DNA of 43,389 nucleotides from a virus: positions 1-43,389 of the IMG/VR virus record IMGVR_UViG_3300018065_000026, one strand, 5' to 3'. This document shows positions 15,001-24,542 of this stretch, one piece after another. Position numbers and translations under genes: made by a program. Positions within the stretch are counted from its first letter, which is position 1; each line of letters opens with the position of its first letter. The notes under the pieces are model-generated. The model was given only the letters and a program-made list of their open reading frames with translations. It was not told the origin of the DNA and did no database searches.

Positions 15001-16808
15001 CCCTTGGCTTCGAGGAACTGCGCCTCGCGGACGGGGATCTCAGCCCCACCGGCCTTCGCCTTGGCGACGGTCTTGTTGTACATGACCGCGTCCCGGTACA
15101 GCATGTCCAGACCGGGCGCCAGCTCGGGGTCAATCTTCGACGTGTTGAAGAGGACTTCCTCCTCAGACCCGTCGGGGAGCGTGCGACCCGTGGTCTTCTG
15201 CTCGTTCCGGTTGATCACGAACTCGTCGTACTTACCGATCGACTCCGAGATCTCGGCCTGGCGAGCAGCGACGTCCTCTGAGGAGATCTTGAGTCCGCCA
15301 ACCGAGTTGTCCGCGCTGCGGCTGTACGCGACGGCGGCGTCCTGGTTGATCGGGAGGAACGAGCCACCGATGGGCGTCTTGTTCTTGCGGAGGTCCTTGA
15401 GGGCGTCCTGCACGACGTCGTCGCCGTTGGCGCGGCGGAACAGGTCGAACACGTCCTGCATGAGGACGCGGCCCTTCTTGAGGAAGGACTGCACCTGTTC
15501 GTTGTCCGTCATCGCCTCACGGGTGAGGTCGTCCAGCTCGCGAGCCGTAGCCACTTCGACGAACCACTCGTCCTCGTTCTTCCAGCGGTAGTCGCTGGGG
15601 CGGTAGTCCTTCGAGGCGAGACGGCGAGCGAGGTCGGGGTCCGCTTCCATCGCGGCGTTCCGCGCCTTGGTGAACTCCTCCGAGATGCGGGCCTTCATCC
15701 GGGGGTCGATGTACCCGGTCAGCGCGTGGTAGATCTCGTGGATGAACTCACGGTCCAGCCGACTGTTCTTGACGCCGTCGACCGCGATCGTGGCCAGCTT
15801 GTTCGTGAAGTCGAAGCTGGACTTCTCGCCGCGCTTCATCGAGAACTCGACGCGGATGTCGTCGAAGACGAAGGAGCCCACGCGGTCCACGAAGGCGGCC
15901 ACGTTGGCGCCGGACTGCGAGAGGTCCCCCGTGAGGTCGGCGAACTCCTGGGCGCGGGCGACGACCTGCTTGGCCCCGTCGGACCGCTGGACGCGGTCGG
16001 CCACCACGCCGGCGTCGGTCATGACGTCCCGGCGCTCCTTGAGGGCCCCGTAGTCGTCGGGGACCTGGGCCTCCTCGATCTTGGCCAGCAGCTCCGGGTT
16101 CTCAGAGAGCCCCACAGCGTCCGCCACGGCCTTCTGGGCGGCCTCCTGGGACCCAACGCCCTTCGCCTTGCGAAGTCCCGAGAGAACGGCAATCAGGGGC
16201 TCTGTGAGGGCGCCGATCCCGAGGCCTTCCAGGACGTTCTTGAAGCGGCCCTCGATCTCCCCGTCGTCCTCGTCCGCGGCGAGGTACTCGGAGATCGGGT
16301 TCCGGAGGGCAGGGACTTCCTGGATCAGGTTGGACAGGCGCTCCTCGGTGCCCCCGAAGGCCACGCCGTCGGCGAAGGCGCCGGCCACGGCCCCACGGGC
16401 GATGGTCCCGAGCTTCCCGGCCTCCATGGTCATGTCGAGCTTGCCGAGCTTCCCGGCCTTGCCCAGGACCTTGGCCGCCCCGGTGAAGGGGATCAGGAAC
16501 TCCAGGACGGAGTCGAGCATGCCGCCGGCGATGGTCCGGTTGTCCCCGACCGTGGCACGGGAGAGAGCGCCGCGTTCGAAGAACTCGGGGAGGTAACCAC
16601 CGGCGATGGTGTCGGCCAGACCCCAGACGTCGTCGAAGACGCCTTCGGCCGCACGGACGGGAGAACCGAGCACGTCCACCGCGAAGTCCGCGGCGTTCCG
16701 GAGGAAGCCGCCGCGCGGCTGCTCAGCAGTACGGATCGTGGAGGCAGTCGGGCGGAATGCACTCGCGTGGGCGAAGGCCGACTGGTACTGCGTGATGTCG
16801 TTGGGCAT
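12093..16808 (-). CDS. 16: internal virion/ejection protein (T7 gp16-like) with metallopeptidase motif
   Basis: 1571 residues, longer than T7 gp16 (1318), in the gp16 position after the gp15-like gene. Such proteins form part of the ejection channel. Residues 351-366 carry HEIYHALTGY, an HExxH zinc-protease signature, and NEDEWFVE at 411-418 offers a plausible third ligand (E-x-F-x-E style). I see no lytic transglycosylase motif like that of T7 gp16 at the N-terminus. The rest is long, helical and Ala/Glu-rich. It begins with a TGATG overlap and ends 3 nt before the fibre gene. Confidence 0.8.
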   Translation of the reverse strand: MPNDITQYQSAFAHASAFRPTASTIRTAEQPRGGFLRNAADFAVDVLGSPVRAAEGVFDDVWGLADTIAGGYLPEFFERGALSRATVGDNRTIAGGMLDSVLEFLIPFTGAAKVLGKAGKLGKLDMTMEAGKLGTIARGAVAGAFADGVAFGGTEERLSNLIQEVPALRNPISEYLAADEDDGEIEGRFKNVLEGLGIGALTEPLIAVLSGLRKAKGVGSQEAAQKAVADAVGLSENPELLAKIEEAQVPDDYGALKERRDVMTDAGVVADRVQRSDGAKQVVARAQEFADLTGDLSQSGANVAAFVDRVGSFVFDDIRVEFSMKRGEKSSFDFTNKLATIAVDGVKNSRLDREFIHEIYHALTGYIDPRMKARISEEFTKARNAAMEADPDLARRLASKDYRPSDYRWKNEDEWFVEVATARELDDLTREAMTDNEQVQSFLKKGRVLMQDVFDLFRRANGDDVVQDALKDLRKNKTPIGGSFLPINQDAAVAYSRSADNSVGGLKISSEDVAARQAEISESIGKYDEFVINRNEQKTTGRTLPDGSEEEVLFNTSKIDPELAPGLDMLYRDAVMYNKTVAKAKAGGAEIPVREAQFLEAKGEKLAQMLDLSGSDVVKMQTNLIKRLGIEAENLADGRVVLAAAADTMFTGFRNLREKVLKLNPDMMSDKELVDLAMDYERLSDLAAAVKGVKRESGRLLQSQRYGAQEFDPTQTPIGQQQAIEPDFGRTSAGRQAKQAREAQGDVEDSGLLDSEGLIPQEETRALSTLVDAERKNDELRRLVDEMGGAQSLKRMVKMLRSLAANTDEDQFVRMARMNRILEQHQKTGFFGAALDYYYFALLSSPATASVNAISGALMTGYLPMERMLGSAVMGTLSAGVRVAGAVTKNADTAARGQRLAANSKAGFMHAVDQIHGMNRAFLESWGAFKHTMTTGRQRLNPSASVDDAQVLKDLAGELKEGGSRGIPAGMTMAQNAMKRILKLPGNTLLATDEFWKNIGYRSSVYADAAGIARGRVNAAGEKLSGKEIVDYADSYVKRTLSGGHATTVKGIQQDVIAKIRERNPESVVLQDEKLLKGVLQRAVEKTFRERPEIGPVVQRALNYAEMGTWTHNLRSDAPGLEGLAAKMQQATIDHPGLRLIFPFVRTPANLLFSGLDRTMVGAPIKQLRRGAAMMVEIIPSFEKVIKNRRMPEAVKRQFQEGTTIREIQDGMIRNLTSNNPALVAQEVGKFSAALLMGSSLIGLAASGHLTGGGPADPDRRKTLLRAGWQPYSIRFGDTYISYARFDPFATMLGVAADVYEFGKYDDDPESGTWDTAAHGMIAAIARQMQDKTYLQGFSTVVDVLNDPEQGGGKLAQTLAATFVVPGAVKSVRDLTAPIYDEDPAFREVRDVLDKIYDRTPGLSQTLPPRRNILGEPIKRYESRIEGFFKGFLPIDYSTVTDDTIFEEMALLGHGFRPPRPMRNGIDLHEVPSGNTTAYDRWMELAGKVRVDGQNLREALTALINDPAYREMTPISTFDVESPRRDALNRVIRYYQRVAWRQTLQETPDLAQAVRDVQNRRTLARSGVPVL

Positions 16809-19753
16809 CAGAGGAGGTTCCGGTACGTGTAGAGGTTGTTCTGCTCGTGAAGGGCGATGATCTCATCGATGGAGGAAATGGTGCCGCCGTAGAAGTCGAG
16901 GACACGCTGCTGCTTCTCCGTGACGCCACTATCGAGCAGCGCGTTGTCGTCGGCGACCTTCCCCAGCTCGGCCCACTGGTCCTTGAGGGCTCCGCGCGAG
17001 GAACCGAGCGGGATGAGCCCCGCGTCACCGTAGTCGATCTCGTCCAGACGGATCACGTCCGTAGCGAACGCGGTGTCGTCCTTCATTCGCTTCGAGAGGC
17101 GGCTCAGGTACGCGCGGTCGCCGTCCGAGACGCCGGCGAAAATCTGCAGCTCGCCAGCGGCGACAGCGGCCATGGACATGGTCGTGTCGGCCACGATGTC
17201 GAACGCTTCTTGCGGCTCCAGAGCACCACTGGCCAGTCCGTACGCCGCGGTCGCTCGCAGGCGCAGGCGGAGATCGCTGGCTCGCGTACGCGAAGGGGCG
17301 AGGCTGTCGGCCGAGCTGAACGGGACGCCCCCGATCTCGCCCCCAAGTCGGTAGGCCTCTTCACCGGCTCGCCGGGCGTCCGTCGACAGCTGGCGATGGC
17401 GGGCCTTCCAGTCCCAGAGCTTGAGGGCCCGGTCAGTGCGCTCTTGCGGGTTGGAGAACAGGCCCAGTCCCGACTCGTCGGACAGACGCTCGACGTCCTC
17501 GGAGAAGTCCCGATACGCCTCGGTGCGGGACTGGAAGCGCAGGGCGGCCTCGGCGAACTGCTTCCGGATGGCGTCCTCGGCGTTCGTGTCGTCGGTTCCG
17601 GTCGCTTCGCCGACTTCCGTTTCGGTCAGACGGCTTCCGACGGGGAGGGCAGCCAGCACGGCGGCTTCGGCGGCTTCACGCGCCCGCTTACGGACAGCGC
17701 GGCTGTCGACCACACCGTTGAGGACGAAGTCCTGTGGGTTCACGGAGGCCGCGAGGTCTTTCAGGCTCGCGTGGTACGCCTCGGTGGCCGTGGTCCGGAT
17801 AGCGGACAGCTCGTCTTCGTCGAACAGGCCGAGGTTGCCGACCTCGTAGAGTAGGGACTCCACGACACCATCGACGTACGGGTTCTCGCGGCCCTCCATC
17901 TGGGAGCCGGGGATGAAGAGCGAGGGCGCCGTGAGGAGAGCGTCCTCCTGCAGGGCGAGGCGTTCGAGGTAGTACTGCTCTCGCTCCTTGGTCAGCTGGT
18001 CCGCGGACACGTACTGGTCCAGGAGCTTGCGCGCCGTCTGGGCGCCTTCGGCCGTCTCCAGGTCCATGGCAGCTTCGATCTGCTGCTCACGTTCCCGGAC
18101 CTGCTCCATGATCTGCTGGGCGCTGACCTGGGACTTCTGACCGAAGTCTGCCTTGATCTCCTTAGCCAGCGCTTCGAGACGGACGCGCTGCTCGGTCGGG
18201 TCCTTCGTCTCCTCGAAGATCTGGTACATCCCGCTCAGCAGCGCCTCGTCTGCCTGGTTCTGCAGGATGTTGATCGTCTCCAGGGCGAGGTTCTCGTCCG
18301 TGGTGTTCTCCAGGTCGGAGACGTTGAACAGCTGGTTGACCTGCGCCTCGACGTCCTGGCGGAAGGCGTCGTTGATGTTCAGGAAGCGGCTGTAGTCCTC
18401 CTGGCTCTCCGCCTTGGCCATCAGCTGGTTCCAGTGGTCGATGCCCAGCTTGTTGACGACCTCGGCGCTGAGGAGGTCCTCGGTGCCCAGCTCGCCGCGG
18501 TGGAGTCGCAGCGTCATCTCGGTCGCGAACTCGCGGTCGAGGAGGGCGATCTGCTCGCGGTTACGCTCGGCCGTCTGGACGGAGTCGTACATCCGGCGGG
18601 CTTCGCCCCGCAGCTCGTTGAGGGCGTTCGGGTCGCTCGTGAACTGGTTCTCGACGGCGTGCTTGGCGACCGCTTCGACGAAGGCCTCGCGGCCCAGCTT
18701 CCCTTCGGCGACCGCCTCGCGGGCTCCCTCGTAGACCGTGGGGATGGAGCGCATGCCGCGCCGGATCTCACGGTTGTAGCGACGCTCCTCTCGCTCGGCC
18801 TCGGCGTCCTCGGTGTGCCGCTCCTCGATCTCCTTCTTGAGGACGTTGATGGGCGAGGCGAACTCGTCGAGGTTCTTGATCTTGCCTCGGCGCGTGCGGA
18901 CTTCAAGGGCCGTGTCGAGGAACGAGAGTGCGGCGTCGGAGTCGAGGTCGTTCTCGACCTTGTTCCGAGCCTCACGGATCACGGCGTCCACGAAGGTCCC
19001 CTCGGGGTCCGGCGTGCCTTCGCGGTACTCCTGGGCGAACAGGACTCCCATGGCGTGGATGGCCATGTTGTAGTCGTCCGTCGTCATGGAGCCCGGCTCG
19101 ACGGCGCGGACGAGTTCCCCGATCTTGTTCGACCACAGGTCCTGCTTCTCGCTCAGCTCGGCTTCGAGCCGGCGACGGCGCGAGCGGCCGAGGACCTGCG
19201 ACCGGTAGTCGGAGACTGCTTGCTGGACCTGGCTGGCGATGCCGGGGTCGCGGATCATGTCGGCCACGCCAGCCTTGTCGAGGGCCATGTCGAGGGCCTC
19301 GTTGATCTCCTGGCTGACCTGCTCCTCGCTCTTCGCGAAGCCCCGCTCGTCGCGGTACTGGACGTTCAGCTCGGCCTCGTCGAGGCTGGTCTGGAAGGTC
19401 GTCAGGTAGACGTCGGCGCGGGCGCGGTCGAGGCCGCGCTTGAAGGCCGTTCGGGACGTGACCGGGACGTTGATCTGCGCCGAGAGCTTCTCCAGCTCGG
19501 CAGCTCCGCTGTCCCCGCGGCTGATCGCTTCCTGCGCCTGGACGGCGAGGCTGGCCGCCTGCTCGAAGGTCTCCTTGTCCTGCTCCTCGTCGAGGCGGAC
19601 GCCGGCCTTGACGAAGTCCTGCAGCCCTGCCGCGATGCGACGGGAGTCGATGGACTGTCGGTTCGCGCGGAAGCCTCCGGCGTTGATTCGGATCCCCGGC
19701 GTGCCGGTCTGCATGGACAGGCCAGTCGAGGGGCGGCTAGGCCGGATACGCAT
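16808..19753 (-). CDS. 15: internal virion protein (T7 gp15-like)
   Basis: 981 residues, almost entirely helical and highly charged, with little hydrophobic sequence. Assignment rests on position between gp14-like and gp16-like genes and on composition; T7 gp15 has 747 residues. In T7 this protein forms the periplasmic part of the DNA ejection tunnel. The start overlaps the gp14-like stop as TGATG. No enzymatic motif seen. Confidence 0.75.
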   Translation of the reverse strand: MRIRPSRPSTGLSMQTGTPGIRINAGGFRANRQSIDSRRIAAGLQDFVKAGVRLDEEQDKETFEQAASLAVQAQEAISRGDSGAAELEKLSAQINVPVTSRTAFKRGLDRARADVYLTTFQTSLDEAELNVQYRDERGFAKSEEQVSQEINEALDMALDKAGVADMIRDPGIASQVQQAVSDYRSQVLGRSRRRRLEAELSEKQDLWSNKIGELVRAVEPGSMTTDDYNMAIHAMGVLFAQEYREGTPDPEGTFVDAVIREARNKVENDLDSDAALSFLDTALEVRTRRGKIKNLDEFASPINVLKKEIEERHTEDAEAEREERRYNREIRRGMRSIPTVYEGAREAVAEGKLGREAFVEAVAKHAVENQFTSDPNALNELRGEARRMYDSVQTAERNREQIALLDREFATEMTLRLHRGELGTEDLLSAEVVNKLGIDHWNQLMAKAESQEDYSRFLNINDAFRQDVEAQVNQLFNVSDLENTTDENLALETINILQNQADEALLSGMYQIFEETKDPTEQRVRLEALAKEIKADFGQKSQVSAQQIMEQVREREQQIEAAMDLETAEGAQTARKLLDQYVSADQLTKEREQYYLERLALQEDALLTAPSLFIPGSQMEGRENPYVDGVVESLLYEVGNLGLFDEDELSAIRTTATEAYHASLKDLAASVNPQDFVLNGVVDSRAVRKRAREAAEAAVLAALPVGSRLTETEVGEATGTDDTNAEDAIRKQFAEAALRFQSRTEAYRDFSEDVERLSDESGLGLFSNPQERTDRALKLWDWKARHRQLSTDARRAGEEAYRLGGEIGGVPFSSADSLAPSRTRASDLRLRLRATAAYGLASGALEPQEAFDIVADTTMSMAAVAAGELQIFAGVSDGDRAYLSRLSKRMKDDTAFATDVIRLDEIDYGDAGLIPLGSSRGALKDQWAELGKVADDNALLDSGVTEKQQRVLDFYGGTISSIDEIIALHEQNNLYTYRNLL

Positions 19754-20370
19754 CAGTCGATCTCCACGGTTGCACGGAAGCCGGCCCCGGCGGTCTGAGC
19801 GAGACCACCGAGCAGGCCGATGAGGGGGTTGCCGCCGTCCAGCTCACGCGCGGCTCGCATGATGTCGAGCGAGGCCTGCTTGGCCGCGCCCATGACTTGG
19901 CGGTTACGCGAGGCGTTGAGCAGCTGGAGACGACGGGCGATCTGGTTGCGGACCTCGTCGCGCTGCAGGCGTTGGGTGTAGGCCGCAGCGGTGATGCTGT
20001 TGCCCTCGACCATGTTCGCCGCGGCGGACGCTTGGAACAGGTCGGCGTCGTCCGCCATCTGGCGGAGCGTCTGGTCCTGGAAGCGGGCGGCTTCGAGGGA
20101 CTGCTCGAAGTGTTCGGCGTTGATCGCCTGGGCAGTCTGGAAGAAGGCCTCGCGGCGGGCGGCAGCGAACTTCCCGTACTGCTTCCGCAGCTCCCGCTCC
20201 TGCAGGTGGCTGATCAGGAAGTCGGCGCCGAGTCCGATCGCTCCACCGAGCGCCGCAGCTCCGCCGACCGAGTCGAGGAAGCCCATGTCGACAGACTCGT
20301 TCAGCTTGTCCGCGTACACGGCGCCCATCTGGGCCCCGAGGGATCCAAGCGTTCCGATGTCAAAGACCAT
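19753..20370 (-). CDS. 14: internal virion protein (T7 gp14-like)
   Basis: 205 residues (T7 gp14 has 196). A Gly/Ala-rich hydrophobic segment (about residues 34-53, VGGAAALGGAIGLGADFLI) is followed by long helices rich in Gln, Arg and Ala (QTAQAINAEHFEQSLEAARF). This fits a protein that inserts in the outer membrane during DNA ejection. It overlaps the gp13-like gene by 11 nt and the gp15-like start as TGATG. The call leans on gene order. Confidence 0.75.
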   Translation of the reverse strand: MVFDIGTLGSLGAQMGAVYADKLNESVDMGFLDSVGGAAALGGAIGLGADFLISHLQERELRKQYGKFAAARREAFFQTAQAINAEHFEQSLEAARFQDQTLRQMADDADLFQASAAANMVEGNSITAAAYTQRLQRDEVRNQIARRLQLLNASRNRQVMGAAKQASLDIMRAARELDGGNPLIGLLGGLAQTAGAGFRATVEID

Positions 20371-20827
20371 GGCGGCAGTAGAGGTGGTTGGGGTAGGAGC
20401 CGTGCAGGAAGAAGAACCCGCGACGTTCGAGGGCCTTGCCGACAGCGGCGTCAGACGTGGCGGCGTACGTGTAGCGACGTGCCTTCGTCTCGGGCCGGTC
20501 GAGGAACCAGGTCATCACGCGAGCGAACTCGCGGAGGTTCGAGTAGGCCTTGGGCCGGCCGTGGAAAAAGAGGACGACCGAGTCACCGTCGAACGCCTGA
20601 GCGCCGAAGACGGCCACCGGGACGTTCGAGCGCCGGAGGGCCACAGCCCACGAGGCCTTGTCCACGTCGGCCTGGACCATCTCGTTCGGCGTGAGCTTGA
20701 GGCGCTCAGCCGTGGCGCGGTGGTCCTCGATGAGGTCGCTGGCGATGGCGTCCACGTCCCGGTCAGTCACCGGGCCCCAGGTCACTTCGCCGACGATCGT
20801 CCCCGCTTCGTCGCTTTGACTAGCCAT
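20360..20827 (-). CDS. gp13-like protein with acetyltransferase-like C-terminus
   Basis: 155 residues located between tail tubular B and gp14-like genes, the T7 gene 13 position (T7 gp13 has 138). The pattern PVAVFGAQAF, then FARVMTWFLDR and AVGKALERRGFFFLHG, resembles the end of a GNAT fold, as in many phage gp13-type proteins. The start at 20827 overlaps the tail tubular B gene by 46 nt and has GGAGG only 3 nt upstream, so the exact start is uncertain. Role in virion assembly is inferred from position. Confidence 0.6.
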   Translation of the reverse strand: MASQSDEAGTIVGEVTWGPVTDRDVDAIASDLIEDHRATAERLKLTPNEMVQADVDKASWAVALRRSNVPVAVFGAQAFDGDSVVLFFHGRPKAYSNLREFARVMTWFLDRPETKARRYTYAATSDAAVGKALERRGFFFLHGSYPNHLYCRHGL

Positions 20828-23800
20828 GCGCCTCCGGTGATGAACGAGGGCACGGCCTCGTCGTTGATCAGGTCGACCACGATCTTCTCGGCCGAGCCCC
20901 GCGCGGGAACGCGGAACGTCCCAGTCTGCGGCGCGGCGGAGGAGATGAAGTCGAGCGGGTAGGAGAACGGCCCGGCGAGCGAGCCACTGACAGCCACCTC
21001 GGCGCGGAGGTAGCGCGTGGTCCGGTAGTTCAGCAGGAGCTGGTGGACCTGCACGAGCGGGTCGGCGATGCCGTGGCGCCCACGGTTCTGGGTGGCCTCC
21101 TTGGGCCACACACGGGGCAGACGGGCGCGGGCGACGCGCGGGCGGCCGAGGACCCAGCCGCGGTCGGCGGACAGGTCGACGTCGGTGAAGACCAGGTAGC
21201 CGTTGACGAGGTCGCCGCTCGACGCGGTCACGGACCCGAGGCGCGTCCCGCGCGGACTGGCTCCCGTGCCGTCAGCGACGACGACGTAGGTCGCGCCGAC
21301 CTGGACGGTGTCCGGCGGCGTCACGCGGGAGTCCGAGCCGTCGAGGGTGACCGCCAGCGTGGAGCCTGCGGTCTGGCCATCCACCCCGAGAGGGAACTCG
21401 TCGTCCTGCAGGTCGGAGACGTTGAGGTTGACCCGCTCCAGGAAGGTGGATCCGTTCCGCTCGACCACGATGTAGAGGTTGTCGCGGATGAAGTGGGCGA
21501 AGCGGAGGGCGCAGCCGTCGTCCAGCTGGAGCTTCCACCACGAGGACTGGAGCAGCTCGGCCCCGTCCCAGAAGAAGCTCCGCATGAACGCGGTGGGAGA
21601 GTTCTCGCCGGCGGCCGTCACACGCGGGATGATGCCCATCATGTTCAGGCGGTCGGAGGCGAACAGGAGGTCCACCTCGCCGTCGATGTAGCCGTCGACT
21701 TGCTTGGAGACGTCGATCGGTTCGAAGCCCAACGTACCCTGTCGGGGAACCAGCTCGCGGACCTTGACGTAGGAGCCGCTACTGTCGGCCACGAGGATCC
21801 GGTTGTCGATGCTGAGCGGCTCGACGTTGGCGTCGGACCGCAGGCGGAGGGCCGGACGGATGCTGATCTGGTTGGCCGAGACGAACGGGTCGCCCTCGAC
21901 CTCGTAGAACTCGCGGTCGGTCTTGGTGAAGATCGAGCCGCCAGTCATCACGACGGACGACAGGACGCCGACGGACGTGCTGGACGGGCGGACGTCGATG
22001 AGGTCCCCGTCCGGCAGCGATCGCACCGTGGTCCGCCAGAAGTTGAAGAACTGGTTCAGCTCGGACATCACGATCGAATCGCCGGACAGGAAGCCCAGGC
22101 GGTTGTACGCGATGAAGATGTTCTCGATGTACCGCAGCTCCTCGTCGGTCGACACGAACGACGGGAAGGGGTTCGACTCGTCGTCGCCGATCTGGCGGTC
22201 CTCCCAGGTCTCGGGACCGAAGGTGAAGTGCGAACGGAACGGAGTGCCGGTGACCGTGCCCACGTCGTCGTCGACCTTGAGCATCAGCGTGTGCGGCATG
22301 GTCGCGTCCTCGAAGCCCAGCTCGATGTCGGGTGCCATGGCCTCCACCCACGTACCGACGCCGAAGCCGTCAGAGTTCGGGGCGGTCGCGTCGAAGCGGA
22401 CGTAGTAGTCGGCGTCCTCGCCGGTGCCCGCGTCGGCGGCGACCTTGAGGACTACGCCGTCGTAGAAGGTCTTCGGCAGGCTGAGGAAGTCGTCGACCTC
22501 GCGGTGGAGGAGGAAGAGGACCGTGTTGCCCAGGCTGTCGGCGACGCTGAGCGACTCGACCGAGTCTCCGCTGTTCAGCACGACCTTGACCAGACCGTAC
22601 TCCTCGCCAGAGATGCCCGTGTTCGTGACGCTGGCGAAGAGCGGGTTGCCGGGGCCAGCGCTGTTGTTGAGGGCCGTCAGCTCGGTGTTGAACTCGCCGG
22701 CGATGTCCTCGGCGCGGGTGACTCCGCTGACGCCAGCGGGGAGCGCCTGGTTCGGGTTGCCGTTCCAGGTCTTGATGTCGACAGCGAAGTCGGTCGTACC
22801 GCCTCCGCTCTCGTTGATCGTCCCGGACAGCGTGTACGTGGTCAGGTAGCCGCCCTGGCGGACCCAGATGTAGAACTCGTCCGGGTCGGGGTAGTCGTCC
22901 GAGAGCGCCGCCCGCTTCGTGATCGGGGTGTTCGTGTTGACGACCCAGGTCGTGTCCTTGACCGTGAGCGTCTTGAAGCTGTCCTGCGGCGCGGTGAAGA
23001 ACGTGTTGGCCGGCAGCGCTCCGGTCTCAAGACGCGGGACGCCGAACTGCAGCGAGCAGTCGTTCGGGCCGAAGTAGCGCAGGTCGTGCGTGACCGTCAT
23101 GACCTCGCCGTCCAGCGCGCTACCGGGGGCTACCGTGAACGAGAACTCGACGTACAGCCATCCGTTGCCGACGTTGACCGTGTTCGAGTTGACGAGCGTG
23201 ACGCCTGAGTAGCCCGAGCCGGCCGGCGCCGCGGCGATCCAGTTCGTTCCGTCGAAGACGATCGTCTGGAAGCCGGGGTCGTTGACCGGGTCGAAGGTCG
23301 CTCCGCCCACCGAGATGTTCAGGAAGGCGCCGACAGCGAGCGGAGTGTCGCTTCGGATCGCCGTGCTGTACGTGATGATCGTGTCCGTCGGGAACGTGTC
23401 GCCGGTGCTGTGGCGGACCGTTGACTGGTTCTCGGCGGCGTCCTGGAGTAGCTCGAAGTTGCTCGTGAAGTCGAGCGGGTAGGGCAGGCCGGTGACGGCG
23501 CCGAAGGTCGAAGCCCCGGTCAGCGTAGCCGACCACGAGCCGACGAGCAGTGGGTTGACGATCAGGTTCCCGGCCGTCTGCGTCTGCAGGTACGTGTAGT
23601 CCGGCGGATCGCTGGACCCGTCGTTCTTGTAGACCGGGTAGGAGACACCGTTCGCATCCCAGACCTGGATACCGAACGCGGTCACGGCCATGAAGAACTC
23701 GTTCCCGTCGCGGGAGTCCGAGACGTGCCAGTGGCTCTCCGGGCCGACGTTGTCGAACAGCTTGGCGACACGCTCCGTGCCGGCGCGGGAGACGCACTGC

Positions 23801-23916
23801 AGCGTCGGGTCCGGGACCCAGTTGATCTGCTCGTCGAACAGGTGGGCTTCCTTGTCTCCGGGCGCCTGAGTGGAAACGCCTTCGACGAAGTTGGCGAGCT
23901 TGATCCGTTCGGGCAT
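20782..23916 (-). CDS. 12: tail tubular protein B / nozzle (T7 gp12-like)
   Basis: 1044 residues, longer than T7 gp12 (794). Beta-rich throughout, with repeated Ser/Thr/Gly strand patterns. The N-terminus (MPERIKLANFVEGVSTQAPG... CVSRAGTERVAKL) is typical of gp12-type proteins. It forms the distal tail tube below gp11. The extra ~250 residues probably reflect inserted beta domains (e.g. around residues 100-360). It follows the gp11-like gene with a TGATG overlap. Confidence 0.85.
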   Translation of the reverse strand: MPERIKLANFVEGVSTQAPGDKEAHLFDEQINWVPDPTLQCVSRAGTERVAKLFDNVGPESHWHVSDSRDGNEFFMAVTAFGIQVWDANGVSYPVYKNDGSSDPPDYTYLQTQTAGNLIVNPLLVGSWSATLTGASTFGAVTGLPYPLDFTSNFELLQDAAENQSTVRHSTGDTFPTDTIITYSTAIRSDTPLAVGAFLNISVGGATFDPVNDPGFQTIVFDGTNWIAAAPAGSGYSGVTLVNSNTVNVGNGWLYVEFSFTVAPGSALDGEVMTVTHDLRYFGPNDCSLQFGVPRLETGALPANTFFTAPQDSFKTLTVKDTTWVVNTNTPITKRAALSDDYPDPDEFYIWVRQGGYLTTYTLSGTINESGGGTTDFAVDIKTWNGNPNQALPAGVSGVTRAEDIAGEFNTELTALNNSAGPGNPLFASVTNTGISGEEYGLVKVVLNSGDSVESLSVADSLGNTVLFLLHREVDDFLSLPKTFYDGVVLKVAADAGTGEDADYYVRFDATAPNSDGFGVGTWVEAMAPDIELGFEDATMPHTLMLKVDDDVGTVTGTPFRSHFTFGPETWEDRQIGDDESNPFPSFVSTDEELRYIENIFIAYNRLGFLSGDSIVMSELNQFFNFWRTTVRSLPDGDLIDVRPSSTSVGVLSSVVMTGGSIFTKTDREFYEVEGDPFVSANQISIRPALRLRSDANVEPLSIDNRILVADSSGSYVKVRELVPRQGTLGFEPIDVSKQVDGYIDGEVDLLFASDRLNMMGIIPRVTAAGENSPTAFMRSFFWDGAELLQSSWWKLQLDDGCALRFAHFIRDNLYIVVERNGSTFLERVNLNVSDLQDDEFPLGVDGQTAGSTLAVTLDGSDSRVTPPDTVQVGATYVVVADGTGASPRGTRLGSVTASSGDLVNGYLVFTDVDLSADRGWVLGRPRVARARLPRVWPKEATQNRGRHGIADPLVQVHQLLLNYRTTRYLRAEVAVSGSLAGPFSYPLDFISSAAPQTGTFRVPARGSAEKIVVDLINDEAVPSFITGGAWLVKATKRGRSSAK

Positions 23917-24524
23917 CAGAGGGGGTAGCGACTGCGGGAGGGACCACCGAGCATCCAGATGCTGCGGGCGCGGTCGAGGCGCGTGACGCGGCGGGTCCGC
24001 TGGTCCTCGCGCTGGGCGTGGCGACCAGCCTCGAACTCCATCTGGCGCAGGCGTTCGAGGCCTTCGATCTCGCCTTCGTAGCGCTCGGCCACGTAGTTCG
24101 CGGCCATGGCGATGGCCCACAGGCGGAAGGCGTCCGACAGCTGCTCGTAGGTGTAGCCGAGGATCAGCTTGCAGCGGACGCCACCAGTGAAGACGTTGGT
24201 GTCCGTCTCCAGGTTGTAGAGGGCGTCTCCGCGGGCCGTGATCTGCGAGCCTCGTTCGAGGACCTCGACGCGGAGGGCGTTGGTCGGTAGAGCGATCAGG
24301 CCGCTACCGTCGGGCTCCAGGACCTTCTCACGGATCGTGTTGAAGTTCCAGCCCTGCAGGCAGATGTTCTTGACGGCCTCGTCGATCGCGTCGTCGATCT
24401 CCAGAATGCGTTGGTCATCCGTGACCGACGTCGGGTTAGCGACGGCCGGCTCGCCCAGCGCGTTCAGCACGCGGTTGATCGCGGTGTCCCGGTTGGTCCG
24501 GGTGGCGGGATTGATGTTGGACAT
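23916..24524 (-). CDS. 11: tail tubular protein A (T7 gp11-like)
   Basis: 202 residues, near the T7 gp11 size (196). The block RDTAINRVLNALGEPAV followed by ILEIDDAIDEAVKNICLQGW and WNFNT is characteristic of the podovirus gatekeeper/adaptor that joins portal to tail. LALPTNALRV-like and YERYEGE-like segments follow. It is the first gene after the capsid and its hairpin. No Shine-Dalgarno sequence is visible upstream. Confidence 0.9.
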   Translation of the reverse strand: MSNINPATRTNRDTAINRVLNALGEPAVANPTSVTDDQRILEIDDAIDEAVKNICLQGWNFNTIREKVLEPDGSGLIALPTNALRVEVLERGSQITARGDALYNLETDTNVFTGGVRCKLILGYTYEQLSDAFRLWAIAMAANYVAERYEGEIEGLERLRQMEFEAGRHAQREDQRTRRVTRLDRARSIWMLGGPSRSRYPL

Positions 24525-24542
24525 TCAGGAGTGTAGGGGAGA

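Noticed and set aside
11343-23208. Very long plus-strand open frames opposite the tail and internal virion genes
   Set aside because: They are antisense to well-identified minus-strand genes and are open because GC-rich codons with G/C third positions leave few stops on the opposite strand. The products are Val/Asp/Arg-rich with no motifs.
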